Shown in pieces: positions 15,774-23,832 of a stretch of 64,000 nucleotides of DNA (within the stretch, counting starts at the first letter, position 1; every line of letters starts with the position of its first letter). Source of the DNA: an uncultured Lachnospiraceae bacterium. GTDB lineage: Bacteria > Bacillota > Clostridia > Lachnospirales > Lachnospiraceae. A program made the translations under genes and the position numbers. The notes beneath the pieces were generated by a model. It did no database searches and was not told where the DNA came from. It saw nothing but the letters and a program-made list of their open reading frames with translations. The stretch is from assembly GCA_900539175.1 (NCBI GenBank), contig UQAW01000006.1, positions 1 to 64,000 on the forward strand, given 5' to 3'.

Positions 15774-16611
15774 ATGCAGACAGGCAATCGAAATCAAGGG
15801 GTTAACAAAGACATATGGTAAAAACCGCGGAGTCAGTCAAATTTCGCTGTCTGTTCCCGAAGGGGACATCTTTGGGTTCCTGGGACCAAACGGGGCAGGA
15901 AAATCTACGACCATACGATGCATGTTGGGGATGCTTCATTTTCAGAACGGAGAGATCAAGCTGCTTTCTATGAATGTTGAGAAGCAGTCGCGGGAGATTC
16001 TCCAAAAGGTGGGCTATATGCCTTCGGAAGCCATGTTTTATCCATCCATGAAAGTAAAGGATGTCATCCGGTTTGCAGCTCAGGCGAGAAATAGGAATTG
16101 TGAGAGAGAGGCAGCGAGAATATGTGAGCGGTTGGAGGTGGATCGGGAGAAAAGAATTTCAGAGCTTTCTTTGGGAAATCGAAAAAAAGTCAGTATCGTA
16201 TGCGCGATGCAGCATAAACCAAAGCTGCTGATTCTGGACGAACCTACTTCCGGTTTAGATCCGCTGATGCAGGAAGCATTTTTTCAACTGATTCTGGAAT
16301 CTCATGCGGAAGGAACGACTGTTTTTTTATCCTCACATGTACTATCTGAGGTAAAGCGGTATTGCCAAAATGCTGCAATTATTAGAGAAGGAAAACTGAT
16401 CAAAGTGGACTCGGTGGAGAATCTGCTGAAATCCGGTGTCCGCCGTGTTAAGGTGTGGAAGGATGGAAGAGAAGAAGTATTTTCTTATTCCGGTGAAATA
16501 CGGAATTTAATAAAACAATTGGATCAGCAGCAGGTGGATGATGTATTGATTGAAGAACTTTCTATGGAGGAACTTTTTCTGCATTATTACGAAACGGAGG
16601 GACAGAGATGA
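15766..16611 (+). CDS. ABC transporter ATP-binding protein
   Basis: ATPase of an ABC-2 type system. Walker A GPNGAGKSTT, Q-loop VGYMPSEAMFYP, signature ELSLGNRKKVS, Walker B LLILDEPTSGLDP and H-loop FLSSHVLSE are complete. The 60-residue tail after residue 210 is a short accessory region. It overlaps DUF3021 by 8 bp and the permease by 4 bp. Control by the LytTR-DUF3021 pair suggests an induced exporter, for example for an antimicrobial or membrane-active compound; that is inference from family behaviour. Confidence 0.92.
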   Translation: MNECRQAIEIKGLTKTYGKNRGVSQISLSVPEGDIFGFLGPNGAGKSTTIRCMLGMLHFQNGEIKLLSMNVEKQSREILQKVGYMPSEAMFYPSMKVKDVIRFAAQARNRNCEREAARICERLEVDREKRISELSLGNRKKVSIVCAMQHKPKLLILDEPTSGLDPLMQEAFFQLILESHAEGTTVFLSSHVLSEVKRYCQNAAIIREGKLIKVDSVENLLKSGVRRVKVWKDGREEVFSYSGEIRNLIKQLDQQQVDDVLIEELSMEELFLHYYETEGQR

Positions 16612-17396
16612 CATTACTGAAGCACGAAATGAAGATGAATCTCAAGGCACTGCTTATCTGGTCTTGCTGTATCGGGTTTAGTTGTTTTGGATGTCTTTTG
16701 CTGTTTGGCAGTCTGAAGGATACAATGGATCAAATGGCGGATGTATATGCACAGATGGGAAGTTTTTCCGCAGCTCTGGGACTTGACCGCTTAAGTATCA
16801 GCACGATGGAAGGCTTCTATGCAACGGAAATTGCTCTGATCTTTGCAATCGGGGGAGCGATGTTTGCGGCAATGACGGGAGCAGTGATGCTGTCTAAAGA
16901 AGAAGAGGGACATACTTCGGAGTTTCTGTATACCTTGCCTTGGAGAAGAACACAGATTGTCTGGTGGAAATATGCTTCCATGGCGGCATTAATCGTGCTG
17001 TTTCAGATCATCTGTATTTTGTGGGAATTACCAGGTTTTGCAATTGCCGGAGAGGTACCGCCAACAGAGGAATATCTTTTGTATCATGGTGCACAATTAC
17101 TGATGCAGATAGAGGTGGGAAGTATCTGTTTTCTTATTTCCTCCGTCTGTAAAAAGAAGCAGATCGGTGCGGGATTGGGTTTGGCAGTATTATTCTATCT
17201 TATGGACATGATGTGCCGGATTGTACCGGATATTGAAAAATTGAAATATGTTACGCCTTATTATTATTCTAATGCAGCAGATATTTTTACAACCGGAACA
17301 GTAAGTAAGCGTATGGTCGGAATCGGTATCCTAGTGACGGTTGTGACGGCCGTATCAGCGGCTGAAATTTATAAGAGACGGGATCTGGCAGCGTAG
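16608..17396 (+). CDS. ABC-2 type permease
   Basis: A 262-residue permease with six hydrophobic segments (about 15-38, 75-105, 125-150, 165-190, 195-215, 235-255) and the cytoplasmic segment LSKEEEGHTSEFLYTLPWRR that couples to the ATPase in this group. It overlaps the ATPase gene by 4 bp and ends the LytTR operon. No obvious terminator follows before the next promoter. Confidence 0.87.
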   Translation: MTLLKHEMKMNLKALLIWSCCIGFSCFGCLLLFGSLKDTMDQMADVYAQMGSFSAALGLDRLSISTMEGFYATEIALIFAIGGAMFAAMTGAVMLSKEEEGHTSEFLYTLPWRRTQIVWWKYASMAALIVLFQIICILWELPGFAIAGEVPPTEEYLLYHGAQLLMQIEVGSICFLISSVCKKKQIGAGLGLAVLFYLMDMMCRIVPDIEKLKYVTPYYYSNAADIFTTGTVSKRMVGIGILVTVVTAVSAAEIYKRRDLAA

Positions 17397-17466
17397 ATTG
17401 GTATGTCCGGAAACTGAAACATAACCAATCGTTAAGTTTTGTGAAGGAAAGATGAAAATCGTTCAG

Positions 17467-17495
17467 TTGTGCTTTTGAAGGGTCTTTGCTATGAT
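17467..17495 (+). promoter_or_regulatory. Promoter of the XRE-TPR gene
   Basis: TTGTGC (17467-17472), 17 bp, TATGAT (17490-17495), 45 bp before the start codon. Confidence 0.55.
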
Positions 17496-17539
17496 AAAAA
17501 CAGCAAGGGCCTTTGCAGTACAAGAATGGAGATGAGAAT

Positions 17540-18568
17540 ATGAGGATTGGAGAAATAATCAGAAGGTATCGGAAAGAACAGAATTTAACTCAGGAGGAAG
17601 TTGCTAATTTTCTCGGAGTTACTGCTCCGGCAGTGAACAAATGGGAGAATGGTGTTTCTACTCCGGATATTACATTGCTCGCTCCTTTGGCAAGAATTCT
17701 GAAGACGGATGTAGATACATTAGTGTCCTTCCGCGAGGAGATCACGGATGAAGAAATCAATCGCATTGTGGAATCCATTACCGCAGAAGTTACAGAGAAA
17801 GGGTATGTACATGCATTTGAAACCTCAAAGGCCATGGTGAAAGAATATCCCAATTGTAATAAGCTGATGTTTTCCTTGGCACAAATCATGAATTTTTATC
17901 TGCCCATTCAGGAGTTGGAAGAGAGCGAAAAATATGAAAAACAGATCAATTCCTGGTTTGAGGCGGTGGCGCTTTGCAGTGAGCAGGATGCGGCAAATCC
18001 AGCGCTTATTATGCTATGTCAGAAAGCGATCACGGATGGTACTTATGAGGAGGCACAAAATCTGTTGGACAAAGTGCCGCCGCTTGGCATTGATAAACGG
18101 TTACCGCAGGCGAATCTTTACCTTGCGCAGGGAGAACTGAAAAAAGCGTATGAGATCTGTGAATCTATGGTCTATCAAAATGCAAACCATCTGGTCATGA
18201 ATCTTACGCAGCTTAGTCAGATGAAATGCGGGGAGAGACAGTTCGAAGATGCAATGTATTTTGCAGAACTGTCAAAAATGACAGCGAAGCAGTTTCATCT
18301 GGGAAAATATATAGAAAGCAATGCGGAATTTGCTGTTGCAGTGGAGATGAAAGATAAGAAGAAAACAGTGCAGCTTCTGACTCAGATGCTTTCTGGAATG
18401 CAGGAAGACAGGACAGAAACATTCCGGTTATATGCGCATATGAAGTTTCAGACGGAGAATCCTGTGGAAAGGGTAAAGCCTATGTTGAAAGCAGCCTTTG
18501 AAAGAGATGAGTCACTTGATTTTATCCGGAAGGAGCCGGAATTTATAAAACTTATGGAAAGATTGTAA
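17540..18568 (+). CDS. XRE-family regulator with TPR-like C-terminal domain
   Basis: A 342-residue protein. Residues 1-62 are a Cro/CI HTH (MRIGEIIRRYRKEQNLTQEE, VTAPAVNKWENGVSTPDITL). The rest is helical and TPR-like (LDKVPPLGIDKRLPQANLYL, ELKKAYEICESMVYQNANHL), the layout of Rgg/PlcR-like and related regulators that bind small ligands or peptides. ATG 17540 has GGAG 9 bp upstream; the open frame 27 bp longer lacks one. It stands alone with its own promoter, next to the LytTR-regulated ABC operon. The ligand and targets are unknown. Confidence 0.85.
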   Translation: MRIGEIIRRYRKEQNLTQEEVANFLGVTAPAVNKWENGVSTPDITLLAPLARILKTDVDTLVSFREEITDEEINRIVESITAEVTEKGYVHAFETSKAMVKEYPNCNKLMFSLAQIMNFYLPIQELEESEKYEKQINSWFEAVALCSEQDAANPALIMLCQKAITDGTYEEAQNLLDKVPPLGIDKRLPQANLYLAQGELKKAYEICESMVYQNANHLVMNLTQLSQMKCGERQFEDAMYFAELSKMTAKQFHLGKYIESNAEFAVAVEMKDKKKTVQLLTQMLSGMQEDRTETFRLYAHMKFQTENPVERVKPMLKAAFERDESLDFIRKEPEFIKLMERL

Positions 18569-18620
18569 ATGTATTCGGGATTTTGAAGATGAGAACTGTG
18601 GAGTGCCGACAGAGAACCGG

Positions 18621-18899
18621 TCACTCGTCCCATCCATCTGTGAATCGGATATTCACAGCGATATTCCTTACAATATCCCCTTCCTGGAGCGGCATGTCGC
18701 TCTCATCGGAAATGGAAGGAAGAAGCCCATCTTCCTCGGAAAGTTCTAAAGAGAGCCAGTCGTAGGCGGCTGCGTTGGCGTTGTCAATGGCTTCATCGAG
18801 GGTGTCGCCCTCTGCATAGCAGCATTCCAGATCCGGGAAAAAAGCTTTGAAGGTTCCGGATTCTGTTTTTCGAAAGATTGCCGGATATATAAATTTCAT
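18621..18899 (-). CDS. HicB-like protein (orphan antitoxin)
   Basis: A 92-residue protein with the HicB RNase-H-like fold: YPAIFRKTESGTFKAFFPDL, CCYAEGDTLDEAIDNANAAA and the closing PLQEGDIVRNIAVNI. HicB normally neutralises HicA, a small double-stranded-RNA-binding toxin encoded beside it, but no HicA reading frame (about 60-80 residues, with a GSHxxF motif) is visible on either side and there is no added DNA-binding domain. It could be a solitary antitoxin or a HicB-like protein with another role. AAGGAA precedes the start at 18899. Confidence 0.8.
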   Translation of the reverse strand: MKFIYPAIFRKTESGTFKAFFPDLECCYAEGDTLDEAIDNANAAAYDWLSLELSEEDGLLPSISDESDMPLQEGDIVRNIAVNIRFTDGWDE

Positions 18900-18974
18900 A
18901 GGGTAATTCCTTTCTTTTTTCAGTAGTCTTATTTAGTATATACAGTTTTGTGGGAAAATACAATAGAGTAGATA

Positions 18975-19015
18975 AAAATAAAGTCTCCGGAGAATTTTTC
19001 CGGAGGCTCTATTTT
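18975..19015. terminator. Bidirectional-looking hairpin terminator
   Basis: A 16-bp stem with one mismatch pairs AAAATAAAGTCTCCGG (18975-18990) with CCGGAGGCTCTATTTT (19000-19015). The A-rich and T-rich flanks allow termination on both strands. It lies between the HicB start region and the lipoprotein remnant, so which transcript it stops is not clear. Confidence 0.6.
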
Positions 19016-19186
19016 GCTTATAAAATATGTTTATGGGGGGATGGGGGATTGAATGGAAACGGAAAAGGCAGTATTGCAGATGAAAACAGAACTTTAAAAA
19101 AGCTGAAAACATAACCCCCCAGGCGGCTTGTGCAGTTGTATAAGATTCGATATAGTGAGGGAAAGAAGTGAAGGAAAAAAATACAG

Positions 19187-19432
19187 GTGAAAAAGAAGTT
19201 TGTGAGCGTCTTATGTGTGGAAGCTTTGCTTGTAAGTATGTTTGCAGGATGCGGGAATTCGGACATGGAAAATCCAAAGATGAAGAAAGTAACGGTTTTG
19301 TTCATGGAAGAAGATGCAGCACTGGCGGCTGCTGTTGCTGGTGACAGTGTGAACAGTAACATCCCCCTGGGGGGCTTGCGGCACTTTTGGGATTTTGATA
19401 AAGTAAAATCGTATATTTATCATTTGGAATGA
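19187..19432 (+). CDS. Short lipoprotein, possibly remnant of a solute-binding protein
   Basis: An 81-residue reading frame starting with GTG. A complete lipoprotein signal is present (KKKFVSVLCVEALLVSMFAGC, cleavage before the Cys). The rest is short; VTVLFMEEDAALAAAVAGDS resembles the internal segment of family-5 solute-binding proteins in which a run of A/L/M residues precedes a G.(V/L)D motif. It is directly upstream of an operon that encodes such a transporter. I suspect a duplicated binding-protein gene reduced by an internal deletion to its signal peptide and one strand. It may also be a genuine small lipoprotein. Confidence 0.5.
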   Translation: MKKKFVSVLCVEALLVSMFAGCGNSDMENPKMKKVTVLFMEEDAALAAAVAGDSVNSNIPLGGLRHFWDFDKVKSYIYHLE

Positions 19433-19453
19433 TGGTAAAGGAGTGTCAGTGAT

Positions 19454-20221
19454 ATGAGCGAATTATTACAGGAGATCGAGTCTTACTGGAGTACACGGAC
19501 AGAAGGTTATTCTGAAGTGAACCAGAAGGAATTACAGGGCATACAAAAGAAAGTGTGGCTGCAGGTGCTGAAAGAACAATTTCCGGATAAACCGAAGGAG
19601 CAGTTGAAAATTCTGGATATCGGTACAGGTCCGGGATTCTTTCCGATGATTCTGGCAGGAGATGGTTACCGTGTGGATGCAGTGGATTATACGCAGGAAA
19701 TGTTGGAAAAAGCAATGAAAAATACTGCAAAACTCTGTGAAAGCATTCAATTTCAAAAGATGGATGCGCAGCATCTGACGTTTGGGGACGGAGTCTTTGA
19801 CGTTGTGATTTCCAGAAATCTCACATGGAATCTGGAAGAACCGGAAAAGGCGTATGGTGAATGGTACCGGGTATTAAAACCGGGAGGAACGTTGTTGAAT
19901 TTTGACGCCAACTGGTATGGATATTTGTACGATGAGGGAAAGCGGGAAGCCTATGAAAATGATCGTAAGAACGTAGAAAGCAAAAATCTGGATGACCATT
20001 ATCTATGTACAGATATTGAACGGATGGAACAGATTGCCTTGCAGGTTCCCCTTTCTGCGATTCAAAGACCGGAATGGGACGAGAAAATATTGAAAAAGAT
20101 CGGTTTCGCCAATATCACAACGGATCGGGATATCTGGAAAAAAGTCTGGAGCACGGAAGAGAAGTTGAATTATCAGTCCACGCCAATGTTTATGGTGGCA
20201 GCGAGGAAAGCCTGTCAATAG
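19454..20221 (+). CDS. Class I SAM-dependent methyltransferase
   Basis: A 255-residue methyltransferase. Motif I is ILDIGTGPGFF, an acidic motif II follows in RVDAVDYTQEM, and the motif IV position reads VVISRNLTWNL. The opening IESYWSTRTEGYSEVN and the segment LLNFDANW are shared with the C-terminal domain of the next gene product, so the two are paralogues of one narrow family. It begins the importer operon; AAGGAG lies 10 bp upstream of the start. The substrate is unknown. Linkage to the transporter suggests it modifies the imported compound or a cognate small molecule. Confidence 0.85.
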   Translation: MSELLQEIESYWSTRTEGYSEVNQKELQGIQKKVWLQVLKEQFPDKPKEQLKILDIGTGPGFFPMILAGDGYRVDAVDYTQEMLEKAMKNTAKLCESIQFQKMDAQHLTFGDGVFDVVISRNLTWNLEEPEKAYGEWYRVLKPGGTLLNFDANWYGYLYDEGKREAYENDRKNVESKNLDDHYLCTDIERMEQIALQVPLSAIQRPEWDEKILKKIGFANITTDRDIWKKVWSTEEKLNYQSTPMFMVAARKACQ

Positions 20222-20273
20222 CGGGTGCGGGAGCATTACGCATATGAGAAAATATGGGAGTCAGGAGAAAGAA

Positions 20274-22016
20274 ATGTCAGGAGCAGATCTGAAGTTTTGT
20301 GAAGAGGGCAGAGAATCGCCGTTTATTTTGGGAAATCTGAAAGTAAATCATGGAGAGCGGATCCATGGTACTTTAAGCCTGGGGGAGGAGGAATTTCTTC
20401 TTCCGGTGACGGTGATCTGCGGGGTGAAACCTGGAAAAACTGTGCTGATTACAGCGGGAATACATGCAGGAGAGTATGTGGGAATCCAATCTGCGGTTGA
20501 ACTTGCGGAGGAATTGAGACCTGAGAAGACAGAAGGTACGGTCATATTGGTAAAAGTAATCTGCCGTGAGGAGTTTGAACAGCGGGCAGGAAGTATCTGC
20601 CCGGAGGACGGGAAAAATCTGAACCGTGAATTTCCCGGCAGAAAAGAAGGTACAAAGATGGAGCGTCTGGCAGACGCCGTGACAAGGGAACTGCATTCCA
20701 AAGCAGATTATTATATAGATCTTCACAGCGGGGATGATTATGAGCAATTGACTCCTTACGTTTATTATGCGGGAAAAGCAGCGCCTGAAGTGGCTGCCAT
20801 GTCCAGAAAGATGGCGGAGCAGGTGGATGTTCCCTATATGGTGAAGTCGGAAGTGGCATCGGGCGGTTCTTATAATTATGCAGCATCCTGCGGGATTCCA
20901 AGTATCTTGATTGAGCGCGGCGGTATGGGAAGCCGGACGATGGAAGAGGTAGAGTCTACGAAGCGGGATATCCGCAATGTATTAAGTTTTCTTGGCATTT
21001 ACAGACAGAAACAGGATCATCACAAATATTATCCGTTAGATGTCCGGGAAGTCCGGTATCAGGCTGCCAGCGTTTCGGGGCTTTGGTATCCGCAGAAAAA
21101 AGTTGGGGATCTGATTGCTGCCGGGGAAGTTCTTGGATGTGTGAAAGATTACGAGGGAAAGGTGCGGGAAGTCTGCCGCTGTGAGTGTAACGGAGTTATC
21201 TTGTATCAGACCGGGAGTCTTCAGGTGCTCAAAGACGGGCCGATCATTGCTTATGGTCAGATCTGTTACGAACAAGACGATCGAAAAGAACGTATCACAT
21301 CTTACTGGACGAAGCGGAGTGCGGGTTTTCTGGAGCAACGCAGGGCGGAGCTTCACAGCAGGCTGACAAAGAGATGGCTGACGGAGATAACGGCATATCT
21401 GCCGAAGCAGAAAAGGTTGAAAGTTTTGGACGTAGGGTGTGGGACAGGATTTTTCAGTATTCTTCTTGCCAGAGAAGGCCATCAGGTAACCGGAATTGAT
21501 TTGACACCGGATATGATCGGATATGCAAAAGTATTGGCGGCAGAGGAAAGAGCAGATTGTAAGTTTCAGGTAATGGATGCGGAGCATCTGGACTATGCAG
21601 ATGAAGAATTTGATCTTGTCATTTCCCGAAACCTTACCTGGACGCTGCCGGAGGCAGACAAGGCATATGCAGAATGGGTAAGAGTTTTGAAGGAGGGCGG
21701 AATACTGCTGAATCTGGATGCAAATTACGGAGGCAGTGATTTTGCAGATACCACAGAACTTCCGGACAATCATGCACATCATCAGATTGGTGATGAGATG
21801 ATGCAGGAATGTGAAGAAATCAAGAGACAGCTTCCCATCAGTTCATATGTCCGTCCGGCGTGGGATCTGGAGATTCTGGGAAAAATCGGTATTACCTCAT
21901 TTACCATTGATCTTGGAATCAGCGGCAGAATTTATCAGGAGAAGGATGAATTTTATAATCCTACACCGATGTTTCTGATCTGCGGAAAGAAGAGGCAGGA
22001 TAAAAAAGAGAGATGA
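20274..22016 (+). CDS. AstE/AspA-like zinc deacylase fused to a SAM methyltransferase
   Basis: A two-domain enzyme of 580 residues. Residues about 40-250 form an M14-type zinc hydrolase of the succinylglutamate desuccinylase/aspartoacylase group, with ligands H64 and E67 in GIHAGEYVG, H151 in YIDLHSGD and a catalytic E214 in LIERGG. Residues about 265-340 look like its C-terminal beta domain. Residues about 350-580 are a methyltransferase (SYWTKRSAGFL, VLDVGCGTGFF, VISRNLTWTL, LLNLDANY) related to the preceding gene. Fusion suggests that one small molecule is de-acylated and methylated in sequence. ATG 20274 has AGGAG at 7 bp; ATG 20244 is also possible. Overlaps the permease by 4 bp. Confidence 0.85.
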   Translation: MSGADLKFCEEGRESPFILGNLKVNHGERIHGTLSLGEEEFLLPVTVICGVKPGKTVLITAGIHAGEYVGIQSAVELAEELRPEKTEGTVILVKVICREEFEQRAGSICPEDGKNLNREFPGRKEGTKMERLADAVTRELHSKADYYIDLHSGDDYEQLTPYVYYAGKAAPEVAAMSRKMAEQVDVPYMVKSEVASGGSYNYAASCGIPSILIERGGMGSRTMEEVESTKRDIRNVLSFLGIYRQKQDHHKYYPLDVREVRYQAASVSGLWYPQKKVGDLIAAGEVLGCVKDYEGKVREVCRCECNGVILYQTGSLQVLKDGPIIAYGQICYEQDDRKERITSYWTKRSAGFLEQRRAELHSRLTKRWLTEITAYLPKQKRLKVLDVGCGTGFFSILLAREGHQVTGIDLTPDMIGYAKVLAAEERADCKFQVMDAEHLDYADEEFDLVISRNLTWTLPEADKAYAEWVRVLKEGGILLNLDANYGGSDFADTTELPDNHAHHQIGDEMMQECEEIKRQLPISSYVRPAWDLEILGKIGITSFTIDLGISGRIYQEKDEFYNPTPMFLICGKKRQDKKER

Positions 22017-22957
22017 AGAAATACATTGTGAGAAGGTTTCTTCAGCTGATACCGATTCTGATAGGAATCACACTGCTTTCCTTTCTATTGATGCATACTG
22101 CAGCCGCAGACGCGATTGATGTGATGGAAGCAAATACAGGAGGAGTATTGTCTGAGGAAGCAAAGGAACAGGCACGGCGGGAACTTGGGCTGGACCGGCC
22201 TTTGCTGGTACAGTATGCGGTTTGGCTGCAGAACGTATTAAGCGGTGATATGGGAAAATCCTATGTATCCGGAGAGCCGGTATATTCTGCCTTTGTCTCA
22301 AAGCTGCCGGCCACGATTTATCTGACCCTTACATCAATTTTTGTAACGGTATTGATTTCCGTTCCATTGGGAATTCTGGCTGCCGTCAGGCAGAATCGTT
22401 TTGTGGATTATCTGATTCGTTTTTTTAGTTTCATCGGAAATTCACTTCCTAATTTTTTTGTATCCTTGCTGCTGATCTATTTTTTTGCTTTGAAACTGGG
22501 GTGGTTTCCGGTTATGGGAAATTCACAGGGGTGGAAAAGTGTGATTTTACCAACGCTTACCCTTGTGCTTTCCATGGCATCCAAATATACCAGACAGGTC
22601 AGGGCTGCGGTTCTGGAGGAGATGGATAAAGATTATGTACTTGGGGCAAGGGCACGGGGAATCCGGGAAAAGAGAATTCTATATTTCAGCGTACTGAAAG
22701 CATCCATGCTGACCATCGTAACCTTGCTGACACTGTCCGTCGGTTCTCTGCTTGGAGGAACGGCAATCGTCGAGTCCATTTTTATGTGGGATGGTGTAGG
22801 GAAGATGGCAGTGGATGCCATCACCATGCGTGACTATCCGGTCATTCAGGCGTACGTAATCTGGATGGCGGTTATTTATGTGCTGATCAATCTGGTTACG
22901 GATGTGATCTATCATTATCTGGATCCGAGAATCCGTTTGGGGCAGGAGGACGCATGA
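22013..22957 (+). CDS. ABC permease, DppB/NikB family
   Basis: First membrane subunit of a peptide/nickel-type importer. The N-terminus KKYIVRRFLQLIPILIGITL, the extracytoplasmic segment with LGLDRPLLVQYAVWL and GDMGKSY, and the coupling helix in YVLGARARGIREKRIL are diagnostic for the DppB/NikB family. It has 314 residues and six membrane spans. It overlaps both the fused hydrolase gene and the second permease gene by 4 bp. Confidence 0.93.
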   Translation: MKKYIVRRFLQLIPILIGITLLSFLLMHTAAADAIDVMEANTGGVLSEEAKEQARRELGLDRPLLVQYAVWLQNVLSGDMGKSYVSGEPVYSAFVSKLPATIYLTLTSIFVTVLISVPLGILAAVRQNRFVDYLIRFFSFIGNSLPNFFVSLLLIYFFALKLGWFPVMGNSQGWKSVILPTLTLVLSMASKYTRQVRAAVLEEMDKDYVLGARARGIREKRILYFSVLKASMLTIVTLLTLSVGSLLGGTAIVESIFMWDGVGKMAVDAITMRDYPVIQAYVIWMAVIYVLINLVTDVIYHYLDPRIRLGQEDA

Positions 22958-23832
22958 TGACAGAGAAGAAAGCTACGGCACGGAAACAAAAGATTGTAAA
23001 AGACGGTACAAAGTTTAAATTTATCATTTTATCCACATTGGTGCTGTTGTTATTAGTGGGTGCAGCATGCGCACCATTTCTGGTTCCCTTTGACCCTTAT
23101 GTTCAGGATCTGAACCATGCACTGCAGCCGCCGGACAGTGTCCATCTTCTGGGAACAGATCGATTTGGCAGAGATCTGTTGTCCAGGGTTATTATGGGTT
23201 CCCGGACAACGATCTATTCTTCCCTGTTGCTTGTTATTATCATAACCGTTGTGGGAACGGCAGTCGGGGTTTTCTGTGGATATCACGGCGGAACGACAGA
23301 TTCAGTGATTATGCGTATCTCAGATATTTTTCTGGCATTTCCGGGGATGGTATTTGCAATCGCAGTTGCTGGGGTTTTGGGAGGTGGTGTTATGAATGCA
23401 GTAGTAGCACTGGCGTGTATTTCATGGCCCAAATTTGCAAGAATCGCCAGAAGTCAGGTTATGACGATGAAAGATATGCCTTATATAGCGGCGGCGAAGC
23501 TTTCCGGTTCCGGTACAGGCAAAATAATGATTAAGCACATCCTGCCGAATATAGCAGGACCAGTTATTGTTACGGCAGTTCTGGATATCGGAACTATGAT
23601 GATGGAGATTGCCGGACTTTCTTTCCTGGGGCTTGGCGCAATGCCGCCCATTGCAGAATGGGGTTCCATGATGAGCAGCGGCAGAAGTATGCTGCAGACA
23701 TCTCCCTGGGTAATTCTGGCACCGGGATTTGCAATCTTTATGACGGTTATGTTATTTAATCTGTTGGGGGATACGGTACGTGATATATTGGATCCGAGAC
23801 AGAAAAGAGCAGATAGAAGAAGGAGATTCTAA
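22954..23832 (+). CDS. ABC permease, DppC/NikC family
   Basis: Second membrane subunit. The conserved LLGTDRFGRDLLSRVIMGSR at about 63-83, and the EAA-type loop in YIAAAKLSGSGTGKIM, mark the DppC/NikC family. The 292 residues contain six spans, the first preceded by a basic cytoplasmic leader (TEKKATARKQKIVKDGTK). Overlaps the first permease by 4 bp and shares its last base with the ATG of the binding protein. Confidence 0.93.
   Translation: MMTEKKATARKQKIVKDGTKFKFIILSTLVLLLLVGAACAPFLVPFDPYVQDLNHALQPPDSVHLLGTDRFGRDLLSRVIMGSRTTIYSSLLLVIIITVVGTAVGVFCGYHGGTTDSVIMRISDIFLAFPGMVFAIAVAGVLGGGVMNAVVALACISWPKFARIARSQVMTMKDMPYIAAAKLSGSGTGKIMIKHILPNIAGPVIVTAVLDIGTMMMEIAGLSFLGLGAMPPIAEWGSMMSSGRSMLQTSPWVILAPGFAIFMTVMLFNLLGDTVRDILDPRQKRADRRRRF

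Noticed and set aside
19104..19385. Two similar C-rich/G-rich stretches (CCCCCAGGCGGCTTG and CCCCCTGGGGGGCTTG) around the small lipoprotein
   Set aside because: Similarity is limited to about 15 bases in low-complexity sequence; no structure or target duplication supports a repeat.
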